Of a stretch of DNA of 64,000 nt, positions 50,962 through 64,000 are shown one piece after another. The DNA is from Brachyhypopomus gauderio (taxonomy: Eukaryota > Chordata > Actinopteri > Gymnotiformes > Hypopomidae). The stretch is taken from assembly GCF_052324685.1 (NCBI RefSeq), contig NC_135221.1, forward strand, positions 364,501-428,500, read 5' to 3'. Position 1 is the stretch's first letter. Each line of letters begins with the position of its first letter. Both the position numbers and the translations under genes were made by a program. The notes below the pieces were generated by a model. It was not told where the DNA came from, searched no databases, and saw only the letters and a list, made by a program, of their open reading frames with translations.

Positions 50962-51655
50962 TGCCTTTGGCCTGCGCTGCTTTGCTCAGAGACCTCACCA
51001 TGAGTTTTTGGTTAAGCGCCACCCCAAGGCGGATCCCAGACTGCAGGGTTTCAATAGATCACCTCCCTTGTTTTGATAGACGGCTACATTCATTGGTTTA
51101 ATACAGCAACCTCTGCTAACCGTGCTTAGCGTGTCACTAAATCTGCCCCTTACCTAAGACTGTGTGCCCTGTGACACTGGCTGACTAATGTTTAACGTGT
51201 TTTGCCTTTTACAGGGAGACATGCATGCACGCCTATTCTGAACAGAAGTGTCCTATGAAATTGACTTGTATTATTTTAGAATGGCATTTTTCATTTGTTT
51301 TGAACGAGATTTGAATTTGGTGGTGCTACTGAAACTCCATTTCATTTAGTTTTAACTAACAAGGGCACACGAACCATCAACCATCACACAACACTCTAAC
51401 AGGTCTCACATGCTCATGTGCACCTTTCAGGTGCTCATAGATGGTTAACATGTGTGATTCCACTTTATTGCTTGTGAATACTCTGCTGTTTGAACAGAAA
51501 ATGGGCAGTTTGAATCTGTGCACATAAGCTCTACACGTTTAACACAACAGGCTCCAGGAACTTGTGTTTGTGTTTGTAAGCCTCGCCATGCTCTGGTAGC
51601 TGATGCACTGTGTGGCTGCTTGATTCTTTCTCTAACCTGGCTTTGTGTCCCCTTT

Positions 51656-51686
<31 letters not shown>

Positions 51687-53279
51687 ATCTCTCTCTCTGT
51701 CTCTCTCTAGCTTCTTTTAAATCTCTTGGCCGTCCATAAGAAGAGGGGACTGCAGTTTCCAAGAGAACTAAGCATCCATTTCCTCTTCCTGTTTCTCGCT
51801 CTGCCAGCCTTTTTCTTGCTTAATTTTGAAGGTTTCAAACTTCCACGCGCTCTGCTGAAACTCGGCCTTATGTGGGCTTTACGTGGTATTTTTCACAAGA
51901 AGCATAAGTTCTTTCCATATTCTGGCATGCCAACAGTCCCACACTAATACTTTTTACAGACTTTGTGAGGTTACCAGAACCAAAGTTCTGATTGTAAAAT
52001 GAAGCATGAAGAAAACATGAGATATTTTAATTCTTTGTTGTGTACTTATGTTGCCTTGTGAATTTAGATTTCATTTTGGCCCCAGATGTTTGCAATTACA
52101 TCAGAACCAGACCAATCTGGATTTCTCTTGTGAGAATGTGTATATGTGCTTAAAAATGCATGTCCTCACAAACAAAACCCCACAGATGTGCATATTATGT
52201 AGATATAACTCAATATGATTATTTTCTACACATTATGTTTAAACATAAATCAGAAATTTATTAATAGAAGTTGAGTACAATCAGGTTCTGTTTCCTTCAA
52301 CTTGAAAATGGTTTGACTCTCTGGCTGTGAAATATAAAGACAACCCAAAGAAAACCAGCATGTTCCTAGTTGATGCGATGAAAGTGTTTTCAACTAATAC
52401 ACATGACCGATTTATTTTGATTTATTTGGTTATTTGTCCGTAAGCCATTCAATTAATCCGAAAGACATTGGCCATTAAGACAGTCATTCTAGCAATAGAT
52501 TCTTTTCTTATTTGATGAATTTTGAAAAGCGTGGTATAAAGATTCACTAATACCATGTAGGTCCACTTTAATCTCTTCTGTACCCTTTGCCAGTCTAATG
52601 CGGCTTTTGCATGTTTTTTTTTCTTCACTTTTTTTATATTAATTTACAAACTTCTTTAAGTGTCATTTCTTTCTGTATTGGCTTATTTTCTTCTTGCATA
52701 TTTATTCCAGGTACTTTGGCAATATAATTTGCTTCAAAATGTCAGCAAATTTAGCCACATATTACATTTAAATAGATATAGTTTTTGCAGTTTTGTTTTA
52801 AATAATTCAGATTGCAGATACAGATATCCATTCATATATATAACCTATAATTTATAAGGATATATTTTGTGTATTGAAGTAGAGCTGTGAGTTAAAGATG
52901 TTGCGATGTGACAGTTTCCGATGTGTACAACCTGGGTGCCAAGGCCGTAGGCTGCATTTTTCTAGAATGTTCCATAATCGCCTCTTCAGTTACAACAGCG
53001 CCCATCTATCATAATACAACGTTGTGTAATATTTCATTGTAGTAAGATTTCATTGGTGAACATTTTCAATAAAACTTCAGTAAATAATTGTTTTGATTAA
53101 TGACTGATTTTTATAATTACTGTAATGTTTTTATCCTGAGCAATTTATATTGAGGGATAGAATATTTAACAAGACTCGTGTCCAGTTATTAAATGTTCTA
53201 GCAGCTGTCAAATGGCACAGAGGGAAAACTAATGTTGACCCTGGACAGACGTATGAGGGAAACGCTGTACATTACAGGG

Positions 53280-53635
53280 AGAGAGAGCAGGGTGTGGGGA
53301 GTGAGAGCAGGGTGAGGGGAGTGAGAGCGGGGTGAGGGGACTGAGGGGAGTGAGAGCAGGGTGAGGGGAGTGAGAGCGGGGTGTGGGGAGTGAGAGCGGG
53401 GTGAGGGGAGAGAGTGGAGTGAGGGGAGAGAGAGCGGGGTGAGGGGAGAGAGAGCGGGGTGAGGGGAGAGAGAGCAGGGTGAGCGGGGTGAGGGGGGTGA
53501 GAGCGGGGTGAGGGGAGAGAGTGGGGTGTGGGGAGTGAGAGCGGGGTGAGGAGAGTGAGAGCGGGGTGAGGGGAGTGAGCAGGGTAAGGGGAGAGAGTGG
53601 AGTGAGGGCAGTGAGAGTAGGGTGAGGGGAGTGAG
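53280..53635. repeat. G-rich GAGAGCGGGGTGAGGGGA minisatellite
   Basis: About 20 irregular units such as GTGAGAGCGGGGTGAGGGGA. Four or more runs of GGGG per 60 bp make G-quadruplex formation plausible on the + strand. Confidence 0.92.
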
Positions 53636-55029
53636 CCATCATTAAATTATTCAGGTGTCTGGGGTGATATTGATTTCTGCAGTGCCCCTAATATTGTGTT
53701 CTGATCTTCATCTAAATCGTATAAATAAATACAGTTGTATTTAACAAACATCACATATAACATTCATATCTACAATGGCCATGTTTCTAGATTAGACTTA
53801 GTAACCAATGGGACTTGTAGCCCTGGTAGTTACTGTATACACACAGACTGCTGTAACTTCAGATGAGTTCAGGAATGATTTCAGTCCTTTATTCTGTTTC
53901 AGTATGTATGTTTCTGTCATTTCTGTTTATGTATGTTTTAGGGATGTTTTGCTGTGTCTACTACAGGTCATGCCAAATTGTTACATTGGGTAACTGGAAT
54001 CTAATTCTTAAATATGTCCTACTTGGAACTTTGTTGCTGGTCTCCTGTGTTTTGGGTCGTTGTTACTATATGATGTGTTGGTACTATAGTCTCCTTTAGA
54101 CCCGTGTACGTCTCCTAGAAAGGTCTGTAAAGGAAAAATAGGACATGATGCAAAATGGATTTCTTTATTACAATAAAATCAGCAGCGTAGTACATGAAGC
54201 TACTACGGATTCAGCGGAGCTAGACTGAACCCCAACAATACTAGAGCACACCTCATAAGCATTTGAAATACCGCCTTCCACCTAACTACAAGATGTGATG
54301 TCAATTGTGTTTGACCATTTTTACTGCGGTTAGTATGAAACTACCTCTCAGTTTCAACTGTAGTGAGTGAATGCAAACTGAGTTCTGTCACCTGCATGTC
54401 TAGGCCGGTTCCCTTTGTCTGTGATGATTGTTGATCACATAAAGCCCCTTTAGATTGATCACATAAAACCCCTTTAGATTGATCACATCTGGTTCCACAG
54501 CCACAGTCACCATGACACTTCCTGCTTTGTTTGTTTATATGCTAAATAAGTTAGATTTCTTTACTGTAATTTCTTACAGGTCCATGTTCTCATCTACATA
54601 CAGACCTTTGTTATTCTAATGCCATGGAACAATCCGGTAGCCTTTAGCACCTTAGAGATGGCTTGATGTTTTTGCTCTGAGGTTACTGCCTTCAAAAGCT
54701 GCAGACCCTTTGTTTTAAAGCTTGGCTTGTATGACACCCTCATTTGATTCGGGTACATAAACTTGAATATTGTTGGTTCATACATGATGGTTTATTTACA
54801 GGTACATAAAAGAGAGAAGCCGCTTTAGTGTTTTGCTCTGCATTTATCAAACTCTTCAACCCCATTCGACTCTCAGTTCCTGTTTCACTTCCTGTCCTGT
54901 TGCCCTCTCATGTGAGGTCGTCGGTTGTGTAGGTGTTCTTCAGTATCACTTCTATGGTAGACATGAACAGTTATCAAGTGTGAGAGATGCAGGCAAATAT
55001 TTGTTACATTTGTCTCTTCTTAAAGTATG

Positions 55030-55285
55030 CTGTGGTGTACCCATATGTGTCTGTGATTCTATGGTGTACCCTTATGTGTGTGTGTCTGTGATTCTGTGGT
55101 GTACCCTTGTGTGTGTGTCTGTGATTCTGTGGTGTACCCTTATGTGTGTGTATCTGTGATTCTGTGGTGTACCCTTATGTGTGTCTGTGATTCTATGTTG
55201 TACACTTGTGTGCGTGTGTGATTCTGTGGTGTACCCTTATGTGTGTTTGATTCTATGGTGTACCCTTATGTGTGTCAATCTTGAA
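55030..55285. repeat. Minisatellite with TGATTCTGTGGTGTACCCTT
   Basis: Eight or so imperfect copies of a unit of about 30 bp with CTGTGATTCTGTGGTGTACC and CTTATGTGTGTG. Confidence 0.9.
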
Positions 55286-55748
55286 TCTTGACCTGGAACA
55301 CCAAACTCTGTTTAAGCTTATTTTCATTATCTTGTGATACCCTTGACTGTTTATACTGTTTGCATGGAATCATACAGAAAACTTGCTGTTATTGTTCTGG
55401 ATAAGAGGATAATTCATGCAGTAATTCAGAAAAAAATAATTTGAAAGTCTTAACATTTATTCACAAGTGTATGCATTATTAATACAGTACTTGTTCACCG
55501 TCACACACTGAACATACAATCTATGGGTCACGTTTGCGGATGCAATCATGCTGCACTCTGCACACAGCCATCCCCATGCTGTGATACCGCAGTGACGGCG
55601 TCCAGGCTCAGCGCGTCCACGGCGCTTCTCCACCTCCGTCAGTGTGCGGCGCTACGTGGTCAGGAAGCCTCGGTGGTGGAGGGAGACTGAGCAGCGCCCT
55701 TCACGGCTTAAACCACTCGCACGTCTCGCCATCGTCCACCCGATGAAC

Positions 55749-61621
<5,873 letters not shown>

Positions 61622-61669
61622 TAGACTCAGTGACCGGAGGACAGCCCAGCCTCACCTGCCCCCCCCTCG

Positions 61670-61885
61670 GCCTGCCGCTGTCAGCTGCCCACTCTCTCTT
61701 TCTCTCTCTTTCTCTCTCTCGCTCTCTCACGCCCTCTCTCAATCTCTCTCTCCCTAACAGTCTCTTTCTCAATTTCTCGATCTCTCTCTTGATCGCTTTC
61801 TCTTGCCCGCTCTCGATCTCTCTTTCAATCTCTCGCTCTCTCAATCTCTTTCTGGATCTCTCTCGCTCTCTCCCTCCTTCTGCCC
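61670..61885. repeat. CT-rich low-complexity tract
   Basis: (TCTCTCT)n with irregular GATC and AATC insertions in the intron after rab6a exon 6b. ORFs rich in Ser/Leu or Arg/Glu here are artefacts. Confidence 0.9.
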
Positions 61886-62264
61886 TCCCCCCCCCCCAAT
61901 CTGTCTTTTGTTCTGCGGTTTCTGCCCCACCCATACTTGACATTTGCCCCGTGCTTCAGGAGAGTTCCTCTGCTAGGGGCTGATCCTTCTGCTCTTTGTC
62001 CTCCTTTGTCTGCTGTCGTGTGTAAGTTTTGCTTACGTTTCAAGTGGCTAACGTAGAACATGGTGCTTCCTGTGCCTGTATGTCTGCTGTCCTCCTGTCT
62101 GTCCCTGGGCAGACCCACGCCACCTGCGTTGGGATGTATGAAGCTCCGTTTCTCCTACCGAGCTGAATAAAAACTTGAACATATTCTGTCAAAATATTGA
62201 GTTCATACAGTTGCTTTAAACCTGTAGCTGCATTTGTTCTACTAATAAATAGTCCTAAGACACA

Positions 62265-64000
62265 AAAAGTAGCTAGGGCTAGAGTTTACATAGAGCAGTT
62301 ATGTTGGGTTAGAGTTTACATAGAGCAGTTATGTTTGGTTAAGGTCTACATAGAGCAGTTATGTTGGGTTAGAGTTTACATAGAGCAGTTATGTTTGGTT
62401 AAGGTCTACATAGAGCAGTTATGTTGGGTTAGAGCAGGGGTCACCAACGTGGTGCCCGCGAGGACGTTGTCGCCCGCGGGCTTGCTTTAAAAACAGCTCA
62501 CTATATTGCCATGCACCAAAGCGCTGCATCGTTTATGTTTTTGCTGCTATTAGCGATTGTCCGCGGTTGCTAGCGGTCTTCCCGCTTAGCAATTGACACG
62601 CGCACACGAACCCAATCCCCCCCCCCCCCCCCCCCCCCCGCTCAACAACTTTCGTTCGTATCCAAGAAGTAGCTCCCAACTTCAAAAAGGTTGGTGACCC
62701 CTGGGTTAAGGTCTACATAGAGCAGTTATGTTGGGTTAGGGTGTACATAGAGCAGTTATGTTGGGTTGGAGTTTACATAGAGCAGTTATGTTGGGTTAGG
62801 GTGTGCCTAGAGCAGTTATGTTGGGTTAGGGTGTACATAGAGCAGTTATGTTGGGTTAGGGTGTACATAGGGCAGTTATGTTGGGTTAGGGTGTACGTAG
62901 GGCAGTTATGTTGGGTTAGAGTGTACGTAGGGCAGTTATGTTGGGTTAGGGTGTGCCTAGAGCAGTTATGTTGGGTTAGAGTGTACGTAGGGCAGTTATG
63001 TTGGGTTAGGGTGTGCCTAGAGCAGTTATGTTGGGTTAGAGTGTACGTAGGGCAGTTATGTTGGGTTAGGGTGTGCCTAGAGCAGTTATGTTGGGTTAGA
63101 GTGTACGTAGGGCAGTTATGTTGGGTTAGGGTGTGCCTAGAGTAGTTATGTTGGGTTAGAGTGTACGTAGGGCAGTTATGTTGGGTTAGGGTGTGCCTAG
63201 AGCAGTTATGTTGGGTTATGGTGTGCCTAGGGCAGTTATGTTGGGTTAGGGTGTGCCTAGAGCAGTTATGTTGGGTTAGGGTGTGCCTAGAGCAGTTATG
63301 TTGGGTTAGGGTGTACATAGAGCAGTTATGTTGGGTTAGGGTGTACATAGGGCAGTTATGTTGGGTTAGGGTGTACATAGAGCAGTTATGTTGGGTTAGG
63401 GTGTGCGTAGGGCAGTTATGTTGGGTTAGGGTGTGCGTAGGGCAGTTATGTTGGGTTAGGGTGTGCGTAGGGCAGTTATATTGGGTTAGAGTTTACGTAG
63501 GGCAGTTATGTTTGGTTAGGGTGTACGTAGGGCAGTTATGTTGGGTTAGAGTGTACGTAGGGCAGTTATGTTGGGTTAGAGTGTACGTAGGGCAGTTATG
63601 TTGGGTTAGGGTGTGCCTAGAGCAGTTATGTTGGGTTAGAGTGTACGTAGGGCAGTTATGTTGGGTTAGGGTGTGCCTAGAGCAGTTATGTTGGGTTAGA
63701 GTGTACGTAGGGCAGTTATGTTGGGTTAGGGTGTGCCTAGAGCAGTTATGTTGGGTTAGAGTGTACGTAGGGCAGTTATGTTGGGTTAGGGTGTGCCTAG
63801 AGCAGTTATGTTGGGTTAGGGTGTGCCTAGGGCAGTTATGTTGGGTTAGGGTGTACGTAGGGCAGTTATGTTGGGTTAGGGTGTACGTAGAGCAGTTATG
63901 TTGGGTTAGGGTGTGCCTAGAGCAGTTATGTTGGGTTAGGGTGTGCCTAGAGCAGTTATGTTGGGTTAGGGTGTGCCTAGAGCAGTTATGTTGGGTTAGA
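62265..64000. repeat. 30-bp minisatellite with TTGGGTTAGGGTG, runs off the window
   Basis: About 48 copies of a 30-bp unit, GCAGTTATGTTGGGTTAGGG plus TGTACATAGG, TGTGCCTAGA or similar. The unit contains GGGTTAGGG, one and a half vertebrate telomere repeats. Two variants (TGTACGTAGG and TGTGCCTAGA) alternate strictly at 62940-63180 and 63600-63800, giving a 60-bp higher-order unit. The array is broken by a hAT-like insert at 62435-62703 and continues past the window edge. Confidence 0.96.
62435..62703. mobile_element. hAT-like (Charlie-type) MITE inside the 30-bp array
   Basis: A 269-bp noncoding element begins CAGGGGTCACCAACGTGG and ends AGGTTGGTGACCCCTG, terminal inverted repeats typical of hAT/Charlie elements. 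The flanking 8-mers GGTTAGAG and GGTTAAGG would be an imperfect target duplication. It contains a poly(C) run at about 62618-62639. It interrupts the array, so it inserted after the array had formed. Confidence 0.8.

Larger units (their letters stand above)
50962..55748. other. septin6 3' UTR and septin6/rab6a spacer
   Basis: After the septin6 stop comes a long AT-rich stretch. Candidate poly(A) signals are AATAAA at 53068-53073 and 54172-54177. It contains CT repeats (51655-51715), a G-rich minisatellite (53280-53635), a TG-rich minisatellite (55030-55280) and a CpG-rich stretch from about 55560 that is the rab6a promoter and 5' UTR. Short ORFs on both strands show no family I recognise. Confidence 0.55.

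Noticed and set aside
62265-64000. True telomere or chromosome-fusion scar
   Set aside because: The unit is 30 bp with one TTAGGG-like stretch each, not a run of pure TTAGGG. The likeness may be chance.

Overview
This is nuclear DNA of a ray-finned (teleost) fish. The evidence is spliced vertebrate genes with GT-AG introns, a V-SINE-like tRNA-derived SINE, a Tc1-like transposon with TA target duplications, and many intronic minisatellites. The gene set matches the human Xq24 block (TMEM255A, ZBTB33, NKAP, NDUFA1, UPF3B, RPL39, SOWAHD, SEPTIN6). The last gene, rab6a, is not part of that human block. I cannot name the species; the repeat style would suit an otophysan fish.

Layout by position: tmem255a (+, 517-7735, first exon not seen); a Tc1-like relic (9324-10456); zbtb33/Kaiso (-, coding 13331-15304); nkap (+, 16954-19333); ndufa1 (-, 20430-23702); upf3b (+, 24181-28670); rpl39 (+, 30065-31748) with an intronic H/ACA snoRNA; a 3.5-kb TIR-bounded element filled with tandem repeats (31957-35450); sowahd (-, 35838-36926); septin6 (+, 38479-50961); and rab6a (+, 55749 to beyond the window). 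Splice junctions were placed by hand from reading frame, GT/AG sites and family knowledge. Predicted lengths agree with the families: ndufa1 70 aa, rpl39 51 aa, septin6 434 aa, upf3b 462 aa, nkap 356 aa.

The genes do not form a pathway. They are housekeeping or regulatory genes kept together by ancient synteny: nonsense-mediated decay (upf3b), ribosome (rpl39), complex I (ndufa1), cytoskeleton (septin6), Golgi traffic (rab6a), and nuclear regulators (zbtb33, nkap). Three neighbouring pairs are divergent (zbtb33/nkap, ndufa1/upf3b, sowahd/septin6). The ndufa1 and upf3b start codons lie only 478 bp apart around a CCAAT box.

The unusual content is of three kinds. First, rab6a carries two separate pairs of mutually exclusive exons. 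One pair matches the known RAB6A/RAB6A' pair. The other offers a RAB6A-like or a RAB6B-like version of the segment containing the ETSAK guanine-binding motif. Second, minisatellites are very dense, several have higher-order structure, and some lie against splice sites: 43-, 40- and 56-bp units in tmem255a, a 66-bp unit in ndufa1, 18 bp in upf3b, 35 bp in rpl39, about 25-27 bp in rab6a, and a 30-bp telomere-like unit at the right edge. Third, there is the unclassified composite element after rpl39. I saw no CRISPR array, operon, retroviral or Polinton-like element, and no convincing wholly new system. The rab6a exon arrangement and the composite element are the best leads.
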